Source: Pontibacter coccineus
GTDB taxonomy: Bacteria; Bacteroidota; Bacteroidia; Cytophagales; Hymenobacteraceae
DNA: 64,000 bases
NCBI RefSeq assembly: GCF_030546575.1
Contig: NZ_JAUOTN010000002.1
Span: forward strand, 372,001-436,000
Direction of reading: 5' to 3'
Shown: piece by piece, positions 35,328-43,336 of the stretch
How positions within the stretch are numbered: position 1 is the stretch's first letter
Layout of the letters: each line of letters begins with the position of its first letter
Made by a program: the position numbers and the translations under genes
The notes under the pieces: generated by a model
Told to the model about the DNA's origin: nothing
Seen by the model: the letters and a program-made list of their open reading frames with translations, nothing else
Database searches by the model: none

Positions 35328-36032
35328 ATGCGAGTAAAAGGATTGTTGGTAGCGGCCATGTTGCTGGTATCAGGTATGGCGAGTGCGCAGGTCATGCGAG
35401 TAGAAGAAAGCGAGCAGGTAGTGAGCGGTATAAAGCGCAGCGGCCAGCAGCTGAGCGTGCAGCTGGACCCTAAGTTTGTGGAGAAGATCTGGAAAGACCA
35501 CTTATCGCAGGAAGCGGGCAAGGTGAAACACGCCAAGGGCGTTTACACGGTAGAGGAGGCCAAGCTGAGAAGCATCAGCAAGGAACCTGTGCGCGTGATC
35601 TCCACGGTAGGCACGCACGCCAACGGCAGCTATGTGTGGTGGTCACTCGACATGGGCACCACCCACCTGGATAAAAACGCGACCCCAGAGGTATACGCCG
35701 CGGCTGAGCAGTTCATGGAGAGCTTCGGCAAAAAGCTGTACCAGGAAGACGTGCTGCTGCAGATCAACGAAGCCGAGGCGGTGCTGCGAAGCACCAAGAA
35801 AGAGCAGGACCGCGTGGTGAAGCAGGCCAACGACCTGCAACTAAGCATAGAGCGGAACAAGAAGCGCAAACAGGAGCTGGAAGCCGAACTGGTGCGCAAC
35901 GCCGACGAACTGCGCCAGTTGGAGCAGAATGTGGAGCTGAACGTGAAGCAGCAGGAAGCCAGCCGCCAGCAGGTGCAGGCCATGGAGAAGGCGGTGGATG
36001 AGGTGAGAACCAAATTGCGCGACATCAAATAA
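35328..36032 (+). CDS. Secreted coiled-coil protein of unknown function
   Basis: 234 residues: signal peptide (LLVAAMLLVSGMASAQ), a compact N-terminal domain to about residue 120 containing VMRVEESEQVVSGIKRSGQQLSVQL and VISTVGTHANGSYVWWSLDMGT, and a long C-terminal coiled coil (about 145-234) full of Lys, Glu, Gln and Arg heptads (QVDRVVKQANDLQ region). It may sit in the periplasm as a dimer. No family name recognised. Its stop codon is followed directly by the GGTATAGCTATACC palindrome. Confidence 0.8.
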   Translation: MRVKGLLVAAMLLVSGMASAQVMRVEESEQVVSGIKRSGQQLSVQLDPKFVEKIWKDHLSQEAGKVKHAKGVYTVEEAKLRSISKEPVRVISTVGTHANGSYVWWSLDMGTTHLDKNATPEVYAAAEQFMESFGKKLYQEDVLLQINEAEAVLRSTKKEQDRVVKQANDLQLSIERNKKRKQELEAELVRNADELRQLEQNVELNVKQQEASRQQVQAMEKAVDEVRTKLRDIK

Positions 36033-36047
36033 GGTATAGCTATACCT
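36032..36047. repeat. 16-bp perfect palindrome of the GGTATA word
   Basis: AGGTATAGCTATACCT is a perfect 8+8 palindrome immediately after the coiled-coil gene. It joins two head-to-head copies of the over-represented GGTATA motif. Confidence 0.7.
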
Positions 36048-36094
36048 GGGTTAGCCCTACGATAATTTATAAAAAGACAAGAAAAATAGCGTTT

Positions 36095-36439
36095 GTGACT
36101 GAAAAACCGAACATACTGGTAGTTTGTGGACGCAACAAGCGAAGAAGCAGAACAGCAGAGTACATCTTCAAAAATGACATGCGTTTTAACATCAGGTCAG
36201 TCGGACTTAGCCCAAAAAGTGAAAGGCAAATAAAAGAGAAGGATGCACTTTGGGCTGACATTATTTATGTAATGGAACAAGGGCAGGGCACAAGAATTGC
36301 AGGAACCTATAGGCATTTGGATTTACCTCCCATAGAAGTACTACAAATAGAAGATGAATACGAGTACCTTGAGCCTGAACTGATAGAAATCCTAAAAGAC
36401 AGAATCAATTCGTCTCTCAAAGTGGTGTACAAAATTTAA
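36095..36439 (+). CDS. Low-molecular-weight protein tyrosine phosphatase-like protein
   Basis: 114 residues, shorter than typical LMW-PTP (about 150). The P-loop C-x5-R is present in ILVVCGRNKRRSRTAEYIF: nucleophile Cys and Arg are kept, but the second Cys of the standard C-x-G-N-x-C-R-S loop is Arg and the Gly is shifted. The C-terminal IEDEYEYLEPELIEILKDRI segment matches the short bacterial LMW-PTP-like branch. The start is GTG. The gene is visibly more A/T-rich than neighbours, so it may be a recent acquisition. Activity on phosphotyrosine is unproven for this branch. Confidence 0.85.
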   Translation: MTEKPNILVVCGRNKRRSRTAEYIFKNDMRFNIRSVGLSPKSERQIKEKDALWADIIYVMEQGQGTRIAGTYRHLDLPPIEVLQIEDEYEYLEPELIEILKDRINSSLKVVYKI

Positions 36440-36500
36440 AGAAAATCTGCGGCTAACCACATCCCTAAGCCAGCTGCGCCGCCTTATGACCAAGACCGAT

Positions 36501-36538
36501 AAACAGAAAAGCCTCCTAATCCGGAGGCTTTTCTGTTT
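36501..36538. terminator. Bidirectional terminator
   Basis: A perfect 16-bp stem (36501-36516 with 36523-36538) with a TAATCC loop lies between the convergent phosphatase-like gene and the lipoprotein gene. Confidence 0.88.
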
Positions 36539-36551
36539 TATGGACAATGCG

Positions 36552-37139
36552 TTAGAGTTTCATCCAGCGCTGTATTTCCTGTTCGGCGAACTGCTCGTTG
36601 CGCCAGCCCACGAACTTACTTTTGGCGGTTGGGTTATGGTGCACAAACCATTGCTGCAGGATGGCTTTAGCGGCAGGGTAGTCCGCTGTGAAGCTGTTGT
36701 AGTCGGAGGCGTTGATGGAGCGCTCGCTCGGCCTTGCCGGTACCGCTATGATCTTGTGGTCCAGCTCGCCGTCTGTCTCCAGTTGCAGTACGCCCACCGG
36801 TATTACTTCCATCACCGTGCCTGAGGCTGCACTTCCGGCAAGCACGACTACTTCCAGCGGTTTCTTCTGAGCGTTAGTTTCTGTAGAAGGTATAAAGCCG
36901 AAATTGGCAGGGTAGGGCAGGAAAGGAATGATGCGATCCTGGCCGGCCTGTTGCTCTGCCTCAAAGTCTTTCGTCTGTCGGTTGTAGTGCAGCTTAGTTG
37001 AGCTCCCGGCGGGCACCTCAATCACGGCCTGCAGCTGTTTCTTGCCATTGTAGGTGGGCAAAGCGGTGTAGTCTGCTTGGCAGGAAGCCAGCAGGACCAG
37101 GGATAGCAGCAGGAAGGTATAACGCTGTAGTGCTTTCAT
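36552..37139 (-). CDS. Pyrophosphatase-fold lipoprotein lacking the catalytic aspartates
   Basis: About 195 residues from MKALQRY, with lipobox LLASC, so a membrane-anchored lipoprotein. The rest aligns with family I inorganic pyrophosphatase: AVIEVPAGSSTKLHYN (E. coli VIEIPA..IKYE), FLPYPANFGFIP (FYPCNYGYI), VIPVGVLQLETDGELDHKIIAVP ([22 protein letters not shown]). The metal motif DGDPxD is replaced by QKKPLE, so E. coli Asp65, Asp67 and Asp70 correspond to Gln, Lys and Glu. It therefore probably lacks ordinary PPase activity. It lies upstream of a convergent LMW-PTP-like gene. Confidence 0.85.
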   Translation of the reverse strand: MKALQRYTFLLLSLVLLASCQADYTALPTYNGKKQLQAVIEVPAGSSTKLHYNRQTKDFEAEQQAGQDRIIPFLPYPANFGFIPSTETNAQKKPLEVVVLAGSAASGTVMEVIPVGVLQLETDGELDHKIIAVPARPSERSINASDYNSFTADYPAAKAILQQWFVHHNPTAKSKFVGWRNEQFAEQEIQRWMKL

Positions 37140-37226
37140 GGGCGTAAGAGGGGACAAATGTATAGCCGCAAATATAACAAGCCTGGCCAAAGGAGGTATA
37201 GCCTGACGAGTATAACAGGTATAAAA

Positions 37227-37258
37227 AAGGGAGCCGTTTGCTATGAAACGGCTCCCTT
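37227..37258 (-). terminator. Terminator of the rplS gene
   Basis: AAGGGAGCCGTTT (37227-37239) pairs perfectly with 37246-37258, loop GCTATG. It lies about 40 bp beyond the rplS stop, with T-rich sequence following on the minus strand. Confidence 0.85.
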
Positions 37259-37299
37259 CTACTAAAACTATGGAAAACTTATGAAAACAGGTTCTTCAA

Positions 37300-37653
37300 T
37301 TATCTTCTTTCCTTGATACGTGCAGCTTTACCCTGCAGGCCTCTCAGGTAGTACAGTCTAGCTCTTCTAACACGGCCTTTTCTTACAAGCTCGATCTTCT
37401 CGATAGATGGAGAAAGCAGTGGGAAAATACGCTCCAGACCGATCTGGTTAGACACTTTTCTTACAGTGAAAGTCTCACCGTTTGTGTTCACATTCTTGCG
37501 CTGAATAACAACGCCCTGGAACTGCTGGATACGCTCTTTGTTACCTTCACGGATTTTCACGTGGATGTTGATGGTATCACCAGACTGGAAAGTCGGGAAA
37601 GAGGCGCGCTTGTCTGTAGATTCCTGCTCGATAAATTTAAGTAATTCGCTCAT
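37300..37653 (-). CDS. rplS: 50S ribosomal protein bL19
   Basis: Structural protein of the large subunit at the 30S interface. 117 residues from MSELLKF (37653), the normal bL19 length; the upstream ATG at 37686 adds an unlikely tail. Typical bL19 sequence [29 protein letters not shown] and [32 protein letters not shown] -7 element at 37698-37705 suggests its own promoter even though rpsP-rimM-trmD lie just upstream on the same strand, separated by about 165 bp. Confidence 0.98.
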   Translation of the reverse strand: MSELLKFIEQESTDKRASFPTFQSGDTINIHVKIREGNKERIQQFQGVVIQRKNVNTNGETFTVRKVSNQIGLERIFPLLSPSIEKIELVRKGRVRRARLYYLRGLQGKAARIKERR

Positions 37654-37697
37654 GGCTATGTTGTTAAAGCTAAATATCTTCTTCAAAATTCGGACTG

Positions 37698-37705
37698 CAA
37701 AGATA
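37698..37705 (-). promoter_or_regulatory. Candidate -7 element TATCTTTG for rplS
   Basis: A TAnnTTTG match on the minus strand about 45 bp upstream of the rplS start. It would allow rplS expression independent of the rpsP operon. Confidence 0.5.
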
Positions 37706-37817
37706 TGTAATTATTTATTACATAAGAATTTTTGCAGCAAAAAAATGTAACTTTTTGAAACTAATACCTGAAAAGCGCAAAAGTGAAGCCCTTTGCACCC
37801 TTTCAGCCCGTTTTCTG

Positions 37818-38495
37818 CTACTCGTTCAGTAGGTCTGGCCGGCGTTGTCTGGTACGTTCCACCGCCTGCTCAAAACGCCACTGCTCTATTTTAGGACCAT
37901 CGCCCGAAAGCAGAATGTCCGGTACTGTCATCCCTTTGTAGTCTGCCGGACGGGTATAGACCGGCGGTGCCAGCAACCCATCCTGAAACGAATCGGTCAG
38001 GGCAGAAGACTCGTCGTTGAGAACGCCCGGTATGATGCGGATAATGGCATCGGCCAGTACAGCCGCTCCCAACTCACCACCCGAAAGCACATAGTCCCCT
38101 ATGCTGATCTCGTGGGTCACGTAATGCTGTCGCACCCGCTCATCCACGCCTTTGTAGTGGCCGCACAAAATGATGACGTTGCGCATCAGCGAAAACTGAT
38201 TTACCACTTGCTGGTTGAGCGTTTGTCCGTCGGGCGTCATGTAGATGACCGCATCATACTCCCGCTCCGCCTTCAGTTCCGTCAGCAGCTTGTCAATCGG
38301 TTCGATCATCATCACCATACCTGCCCCGCCGCCAAAAGCATAGTCGTCTATCTGGCCATGTTTGTTGATGGCGTACTTACGGAGGTCGTGTATGTGGATG
38401 TCTACCAGGCCTTTTTGCTGAGCCCGCTTCACGATGGAATGGCTAAAAGGACTGTCCAGCAGGTCGGGCTGGCAACTGATAATGTCAAATCGCAT
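37818..38495 (-). CDS. trmD: tRNA (guanine-N1)-methyltransferase TrmD
   Basis: SPOUT-fold enzyme methylating G37 of tRNAs. 225 residues. Conserved segments: [41 protein letters not shown], the trefoil knot [16 protein letters not shown] and the motif [29 protein letters not shown]. Located 12 bp after rimM, in the classical ribosomal maturation operon. Intact. Confidence 0.98.
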   Translation of the reverse strand: MRFDIISCQPDLLDSPFSHSIVKRAQQKGLVDIHIHDLRKYAINKHGQIDDYAFGGGAGMVMMIEPIDKLLTELKAEREYDAVIYMTPDGQTLNQQVVNQFSLMRNVIILCGHYKGVDERVRQHYVTHEISIGDYVLSGGELGAAVLADAIIRIIPGVLNDESSALTDSFQDGLLAPPVYTRPADYKGMTVPDILLSGDGPKIEQWRFEQAVERTRQRRPDLLNE

Positions 38496-38507
38496 GATAA
38501 CAGGGGG

Positions 38508-39071
38508 CTACTCGTCGCGGTCGTCGGCGTCGTCAGGGGTACCGGGCTGGGTGTATACCTCCAGCAGGCCTTCCGGCAGGTTTACGTGCAGCACCTTAGC
38601 TTCGTGGTCGGCGCGTACAAACACCTCATCCAGCACAGGCACCAGCATCTCCTGTCCACTGTACTCCATGGCCATCAGCTGTTGCTGCGGCATGTCGTAA
38701 AAGTCTTTCACAGTGCCAAGCGGACCGTGGTTCTGGTCCACCACCTGGTAGCCGATCACCTCATGGAAATAGAACTGTCCTTCTTCTAGCTCCGGGAGCT
38801 CGTCGAGTGGCAGGTATAGGCTGACATTACGAAGCTTCTCGGCCTGCTCGATCGTTTTGATATCCTCAAAGGTGATAATAAAACGGCCTTTCTGCACGGG
38901 CTCCATCTTGTCAATAAAAAAAGGAATCAGCCTTCCTTGTTGTTCAAGAAAGACTGATTCCAGATCATCATAATCTTCGGGGTAGTCCACGTCGAAAAAC
39001 GCAACCACTTGTCCCTTGATGCCATGGGTCTTGACGATGTGTCCTAACAGAAAGCAGTCATCAATGTGCAT
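38508..39071 (-). CDS. rimM: Ribosome maturation factor RimM
   Basis: Assists assembly of the 30S head with bS16 and uS19. 187 residues: N-terminal RimM domain (FLLGHIVKTHGIKGQVVAFFDVDYPEDY) and C-terminal PRC-like barrel (FYFHEVIGYQVVDQNHGPLGTVKDFYDMPQQQLM, EMLVPVLDEVFV). 12 bp separate it from both rpsP and trmD, so one transcript is expected. A short acidic tail ends the protein. Confidence 0.97.
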   Translation of the reverse strand: MHIDDCFLLGHIVKTHGIKGQVVAFFDVDYPEDYDDLESVFLEQQGRLIPFFIDKMEPVQKGRFIITFEDIKTIEQAEKLRNVSLYLPLDELPELEEGQFYFHEVIGYQVVDQNHGPLGTVKDFYDMPQQQLMAMEYSGQEMLVPVLDEVFVRADHEAKVLHVNLPEGLLEVYTQPGTPDDADDRDE

Positions 39072-39083
39072 GGCCGATGTAAT

Positions 39084-39632
39084 TTATGCTTGCTCTTCAG
39101 TAGACTCGCCTTCAGCAGCTGGTGCCTCAGGAGCTTCTTCAGCTTCAGCAGCAGGAGCATCAGCAGCCAGCTTGGCAGCCTCACGCTGACGGATAGCCTC
39201 TGCACGAGCTTCTTTTACTTTCGTTTCAGCATCAAAAGCAGCCTTGCGCTTCGCCTCTTTCTCAGAGCCAAGTGTAGTACGCTTGCTTTCAATTTTCGCT
39301 TCTTTCTCTTTCTTCCACTCTTCGAAACGAGCGTCAGCTGTTTCCTGAGAGATAGCGCCTTTTACAACACCGATCTGCAGGTGCTTCTTGTACAGAATAC
39401 CTCTGTAAGAAAGCATTGCCTTCACTGTGTCAGTTGGCTGAGCACCATTCATTAACCACTGGAACGCCTTCTCCTCGCTGAAATCGATAGAAGCAGGGTT
39501 AGTGTTTGGGTTGTAAGTACCCAGTTTCTCGATAAACTTACCATCACGTGGTGAACGAGCGTCAGCTACTACGATGTCGTAGATAGCGGATTTTTTGCGG
39601 CCTCTGCGGGCCAGTCTGATTTTAACAGCCAT
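39084..39632 (-). CDS. rpsP: 30S ribosomal protein bS16 with extended C-terminus
   Basis: 182 residues; the usual bS16 core ends at about residue 80 ([56 protein letters not shown]). The remaining 100 residues are a charged helical stretch ([35 protein letters not shown]) and an Ala/Glu/Pro-rich acidic tail, a type of extension seen in Bacteroidota. First gene of the rpsP-rimM-trmD operon, driven by a good promoter at 39686-39717. Confidence 0.98.
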   Translation of the reverse strand: MAVKIRLARRGRKKSAIYDIVVADARSPRDGKFIEKLGTYNPNTNPASIDFSEEKAFQWLMNGAQPTDTVKAMLSYRGILYKKHLQIGVVKGAISQETADARFEEWKKEKEAKIESKRTTLGSEKEAKRKAAFDAETKVKEARAEAIRQREAAKLAADAPAAEAEEAPEAPAAEGESTEEQA

Positions 39633-39685
39633 TTTTTATATAAAATTTAAAGTCGGCGAAACCCGTCCGCCAGTTTTTAGAACCG

Positions 39686-39717
39686 CAAAGGTAGTGATTT
39701 TGTGCCGATTAATGCAA
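39686..39717 (-). promoter_or_regulatory. Bacteroidota-type promoter of the rpsP operon
   Basis: TACCTTTG (39686-39693, minus strand) is preceded by TTG (39715-39717) at 21 bases. The rpsP start codon is about 55 bp downstream. Confidence 0.6.
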
Positions 39718-39814
39718 GATTTTTAAGAATTGATTTCAGGAGTTCTGATTGCAAGGTATAGGTATGATAGCCTATTACCACCACACATCTGCCAAGTATA
39801 GGCACAGCCAAACA

Positions 39815-39843
39815 AAAAGCCCTCCGTTGCGGGAAGGGCCTTT
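39815..39843 (-). terminator. Probable terminator of the small lipoprotein gene
   Basis: A short imperfect GC stem (39819-39825 with 39833-39839) is followed by T-rich sequence on the minus strand. It is weaker than the other terminators in the window. Confidence 0.55.
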
Positions 39844-39867
39844 GAGGTGCCTTATCAAATTCTGTTC

Positions 39868-40395
39868 TTAATAGTTCTCTAACACTATACGGTGATAGAA
39901 TATATAACCCTTGTCAATTACATTAGTTGTGGATGCCAGCTTCTTGCCGTTCTGGGAGAAGCCATCTTTGAGCGAATACGTGAACGTATGATTTACTCCA
40001 TTCAATGAGAAGATTTTCTCTCGAGGTCCATAGTATCCTAAGTCGCCTTGCGATGCCTCTAAAAGCAAATTATCATTGCTTAGCATCTCGTTGAGGATAG
40101 CAGCATGTTCATAGTTATAGGGGAGAGTATCAGAGATTGATTTAGCGTCGCGCTTCTTCTCTGCCAACATTTCGTCCCAGGTGTATATGAAATCGCCAGA
40201 AATTAGCCTGAACTCAGTAGTTGATATCTCGCCCCTTTCTAACAGGTTTTTGCCAGAGGCGTCTACAAATTCTATAAAGTGATATTGCATAAGCGGTTCT
40301 TCAATTGACTCTTTCTTACAAGAAAAACACAGCGGAAGAATAAGTAACATCGAAAGAAAGCTCAGTATATGAGTCTTTGGTGAAGTTGAAGTCAT
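39868..40395 (-). CDS. Lipoprotein of unknown function
   Basis: 175 residues with a signal peptide and lipobox LCFSC (CKKES follows). The body contains YHFIEFVDASGKNLLERGEIST and FSLNGVNHTFTYSLKDGFSQNGKKL, similar in style to beta-sandwich lipoproteins of Bacteroidota, but no family is recognised. The gene is clearly more A/T-rich than the ribosomal and desaturase genes around it, so lineage-specific acquisition is possible. Flanked on both sides by terminators, so it is an isolated transcription unit. Confidence 0.78.
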   Translation of the reverse strand: MTSTSPKTHILSFLSMLLILPLCFSCKKESIEEPLMQYHFIEFVDASGKNLLERGEISTTEFRLISGDFIYTWDEMLAEKKRDAKSISDTLPYNYEHAAILNEMLSNDNLLLEASQGDLGYYGPREKIFSLNGVNHTFTYSLKDGFSQNGKKLASTTNVIDKGYIFYHRIVLENY

Positions 40396-40489
40396 AGATG
40401 GTATTCTTAATAGTGTGGAGTATTTTCTTTAAGAATGTACTGAGAATCTATTTAATATGATATAGTAATTGGTAAATCTTTTGAAAACA

Positions 40490-40517
40490 AAAAGCCCTTC
40501 GTTTCCGAAGGGCTTTT
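40490..40517 (-). terminator. Terminator of the desaturase gene
   Basis: AAAAGCCCTTCG (40490-40501) pairs with 40506-40517 around TTTC. It lies 9 bp beyond the desaturase stop. Confidence 0.88.
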
Positions 40518-40525
40518 CAATCTAA

Positions 40526-41296
40526 TTAAGCGTTGGCTTTTGCTCTGGGAGGTCTGGCTGCTTTTACTTTCACAGGCTTCAGCTTGATGATGCTCAGCTT
40601 GTCCAGCGTCCAGATAACAGGCCAGGTAGGGTCCACTTCCCACCACTTCACACCGAAGTTCACGCGGTTAGGCAGTTTGTGGTGATTGTTCTGGAATAGC
40701 TCGCCGCCTGTCAGGAAGTCGAAGAAAAGCGAGTTGCGTGACTTGTCGTTGTTGTCGAAATTCTGGTAGCCATACTTGTGACCGCTCCAGTTTACGATGG
40801 CCCCGTGCACCGGACCCATCAGGAAGTGAAGCGGCAGCAGCAGGAACATCCACCACTGCGTGGCGAAGGCGATGTAGAACAGCACATAAGCCACACCCCA
40901 GCCGATACGAGAAACCTTCGAATCCCCAATCTTCTCGAGTGCTGGCCAAAGCGGGTAGTCGCCATCAAAACGGCGCTCTGGTTCCACGCGGTGGTTGAGC
41001 ACGTCGTTGTAAATGTTTTTGGTCTTCCACATCATCGCAAATGCGTTGTTGGAGTAGTGCGGAGAATGCGGGTCACGCTCTGTGTCAGAGAAAGCGTGGT
41101 GCATGCGGTGCAAAATAGCATAGGCACGCGGCGACAGGAAAGAAGAGCCCTGCGCGATGTAGGTCAGCAGGTAAAATGCCTTCTCCCAGAATGGGGTCAT
41201 GGTGAACATCTTGTGCGCAGCATAGCGGTGCAGGAAGAACGTTTGCACAAACAAGGAGAGGTACCAGTGCAATACGAAGAAAATAAGTATGGCCAT
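40526..41296 (-). CDS. Acyl-CoA/fatty-acid desaturase
   Basis: 256-residue membrane di-iron desaturase, introducing a double bond into a membrane fatty acid. The three histidine boxes are HRYAAH, HRMHH (LHRMHHAFSDTERDPHSP) and NNHHK (FQNNHHKLPNRV). Four TM segments in two pairs are visible. Length is at the short end for the stearoyl-CoA desaturase-like group. The C-terminus is Lys/Pro/Ala-rich (KVKAARPPRAKANA). A TAATTTTG -7 element lies at 41371-41378. Temperature or membrane-fluidity adaptation is the usual role. Confidence 0.93.
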   Translation of the reverse strand: MAILIFFVLHWYLSLFVQTFFLHRYAAHKMFTMTPFWEKAFYLLTYIAQGSSFLSPRAYAILHRMHHAFSDTERDPHSPHYSNNAFAMMWKTKNIYNDVLNHRVEPERRFDGDYPLWPALEKIGDSKVSRIGWGVAYVLFYIAFATQWWMFLLLPLHFLMGPVHGAIVNWSGHKYGYQNFDNNDKSRNSLFFDFLTGGELFQNNHHKLPNRVNFGVKWWEVDPTWPVIWTLDKLSIIKLKPVKVKAARPPRAKANA

Positions 41297-41370
41297 TAAG
41301 CAATTAGTATGTTGAAGTGATTTATTCTGATTCAGGTATAGCGGCGCTTAAAGCAGTCACCAAGCCTTCG

Positions 41371-41378
41371 CAAAATTA
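41371..41378 (-). promoter_or_regulatory. Candidate -7 element TAATTTTG for the desaturase gene
   Basis: A TAnnTTTG match on the minus strand about 75 bp upstream of the desaturase start. A clear -33 element is lacking. Confidence 0.4.
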
Positions 41379-41549
41379 CGATCTGATTCTATAGAAAGAA
41401 TAAAAACCGGTATAAAAGTTCAGAAAGATGATGAATGTCAGTTTCGGGGAATGAATAATTGTTATTGAAGGATAAATAATAAGACAGCAGGAGTATTACC
41501 TGGATATAAGTTGATAATCTATTGATGGCTGCGCTGCTTGCGTAAGTCG

Positions 41550-41585
41550 GCTAAGGGTGAGTTCGCCGACCGGATCACCCTTAGC
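41550..41585 (-). terminator. Hairpin downstream of the RluA-type gene
   Basis: GCTAAGGGTGA (41550-41560) pairs perfectly with TCACCCTTAGC (41575-41585). There is no long T-tract, so termination strength is uncertain. Confidence 0.6.
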
Positions 41586-41610
41586 TGGTCATCCTTCAAT
41601 CTATACTGGG

Positions 41611-42294
41611 TTATTCTTTCGGCCTGAACGGCGCCCAGACAGGAACTGCGGGGAGTGGCGCAGTAACGCTAATCATGGTTTTAAGGGTAGGATGTTCGAA
41701 TTGAAGGCTACGGGCGTGCAGGGCGATGCGCTTGTCCGGGAGCGGTTTGCTGGCGCCATACCGGAGGTCACCGACAATGGGACAGTTCATGGAGGCCAAT
41801 TGCACCCGGATCTGGTGCGGCCGACCCGTGACAGGATTCACCTCCAGCAGGTAGTTGTTGTCGTGCTGCCCAACCAGCCGATAGCTCAGCTCGGAGCGGA
41901 GGCCGCTTTTGTTTTCGCGGGCGTAGGCTTTGGTCACGTTGCGGCTGCTGTCCTTGATGAGCCAGTGCACGAGCGTCTGTTCAGGTATAGCAGGCCGGTT
42001 CAGTACCACCGCCCAGTAGGTTTTCACGGTCTTCTTGCTGCGGAAGAGCTCGTTGAGGCGGGTAAGGGCTTTGGAGGTTTTGGCCAGCAGCACCACACCG
42101 CTAACCGGCCGGTCCAGCCGGTGCACCACCCCGATGTACACGTTACCCGGTTTGTTATACTTCTCTTTGATGTAGGCTTTGGCCAGGTCGGCAAGACACT
42201 CATCGCCGGTCTCGTCGCCGTGCACGAGCAACCCTGCCGGCTTGTTGACCACCAGCACATGGTTATCCTCAAAAAGAACATCGAGCAAAGCCAT
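41611..42294 (-). CDS. RluA-family pseudouridine synthase
   Basis: 227 residues; isomerises uridine to pseudouridine in rRNA or tRNA. The catalytic motif HRLDRPVSGVVLLAKTSKAL contains the essential Asp, followed by TGRPHQIRVQLASMNCPIVGDLRYG. There is no S4 domain, so it belongs to the short RluA-like branch (TruC/RluA/YjbO-like). The target site in RNA cannot be assigned. Followed by a hairpin and the desaturase gene. Confidence 0.94.
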   Translation of the reverse strand: MALLDVLFEDNHVLVVNKPAGLLVHGDETGDECLADLAKAYIKEKYNKPGNVYIGVVHRLDRPVSGVVLLAKTSKALTRLNELFRSKKTVKTYWAVVLNRPAIPEQTLVHWLIKDSSRNVTKAYARENKSGLRSELSYRLVGQHDNNYLLEVNPVTGRPHQIRVQLASMNCPIVGDLRYGASKPLPDKRIALHARSLQFEHPTLKTMISVTAPLPAVPVWAPFRPKE

Positions 42295-42312
42295 GGGCTT
42301 TTAATAATTAAT

Positions 42313-42428
42313 AATGACTAATGATTAATAAATAGGAGATGTGAGAATGGTTAATGAAACAACTTTCAATCAAGCAACCATCATTTAGTCAATAACCATT
42401 ATTCATTCATCATTAATAATTAGTCATT
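42313..42428. repeat. Simple-sequence inverted repeat flanking a gap
   Basis: AATGACTAAT (42313-42322) and ATTAGTCATT (42419-42428) are exact inverses at the two edges of the RluA-panB gap. More degenerate TTAATAATTAATAATG and CATTATTCATTCATC words extend the arms. Confidence 0.65.
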
Positions 42429-42432
42429 CCAC

Positions 42433-43251
42433 CTAGTACGCTTCTTTCTCGTTCGGGAAATCTTTGCTCTTCACGTCCTTCACGTAGTTCTGCACGGCAT
42501 CGGTCATGATGGTGTGCAGGTCGGCGTAGCGACGCAGGAAGCGGGGTTTGAACTCCTTGTTGATGCCCAGCATGTCGTGTACCACCAGCACCTGCCCGTC
42601 TACGTGCGGACCTGCGCCTATACCTATGATCGGAATCTCCAGCTTCTCGGCAACGCGCTTGGCCAGCTCCGAAGGAATTTTTTCCAGCACGATCGAGAAG
42701 CAGCCCAGTTCCTGCAGCAGGAGGGCATCGTCGATCAGCTTCTGCGCTTCGGCTTCTTCTTTGGCTCGCACAGTATAGGTACCGAACTTATAGATGGACT
42801 GTGGGGTCAGGCCCAGGTGGCCCATTACTGGCACACCGGCGCTCAGGATGCGCACAATCGATTCCTTTATCTCAGCGCCGCCTTCCAGCTTAATGCCGTG
42901 CGCGCCCGACTCCTTCATGATGCGGATAGTGGAGCGCAGCGCTTCAGAAGAATTGCCCTGATAAGAACCGAACGGCAGGTCCACCACCACAAAAGCGCGG
43001 TTTACACCACGTATCACCGAAGAGGCGTGGTAGATCATCTGGTCCAGTGTGATGGGTAGTGTCGTCTCGTGGCCGGCCATGACATTGGAGGCGGAGTCAC
43101 CGACAAGCAGTACATCTACGCCGGCTGCGTCCAGAATAGTGGCCATGGAAAAGTCGTAAGCCGTGAGCATGGAGATCTTCTCGCCGCGCTCTTTCATATT
43201 CTGCAGCTGGTGCGTGGTAACTTTTTTTACGTCGCTTTTATGAACAGACAT
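42433..43251 (-). CDS. panB: 3-methyl-2-oxobutanoate hydroxymethyltransferase
   Basis: First committed enzyme of pantothenate (CoA) synthesis: adds a hydroxymethyl group from methylene-THF to ketoisovalerate. 272 residues with the PanB sequence [48 protein letters not shown] (Asp metal ligands in VGDS), [28 protein letters not shown] and [21 protein letters not shown]. Same strand as, and upstream of, the RluA-type gene. No other pan genes in the window. Confidence 0.97.
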   Translation of the reverse strand: MSVHKSDVKKVTTHQLQNMKERGEKISMLTAYDFSMATILDAAGVDVLLVGDSASNVMAGHETTLPITLDQMIYHASSVIRGVNRAFVVVDLPFGSYQGNSSEALRSTIRIMKESGAHGIKLEGGAEIKESIVRILSAGVPVMGHLGLTPQSIYKFGTYTVRAKEEAEAQKLIDDALLLQELGCFSIVLEKIPSELAKRVAEKLEIPIIGIGAGPHVDGQVLVVHDMLGINKEFKPRFLRRYADLHTIMTDAVQNYVKDVKSKDFPNEKEAY

Positions 43252-43298
43252 AGGATGCTGGTTTGGATTTGATTCAAAATTATAAAAATCAAAACATA

Positions 43299-43330
43299 AA
43301 CAGCCACCTAAATTTCCTGGCGTGGCTGTT
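43299..43330 (-). terminator. Terminator of lptD
   Basis: AACAGCCAC (43299-43307) pairs with GTGGCTGTT (43322-43330), 7 bp beyond the lptD stop. T-rich sequence follows on the minus strand. Confidence 0.75.
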
Positions 43331-43336
43331 CGGGGG

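Larger units (their letters stand above)
41297..41610. other. 314-bp gap upstream of the desaturase gene
   Basis: No gene seen. It contains a TAATTTTG -7 element (41371-41378, minus strand) and the terminator of the upstream RluA-type gene (41550-41585). The middle part is A/T-rich and unremarkable. Confidence 0.6.
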
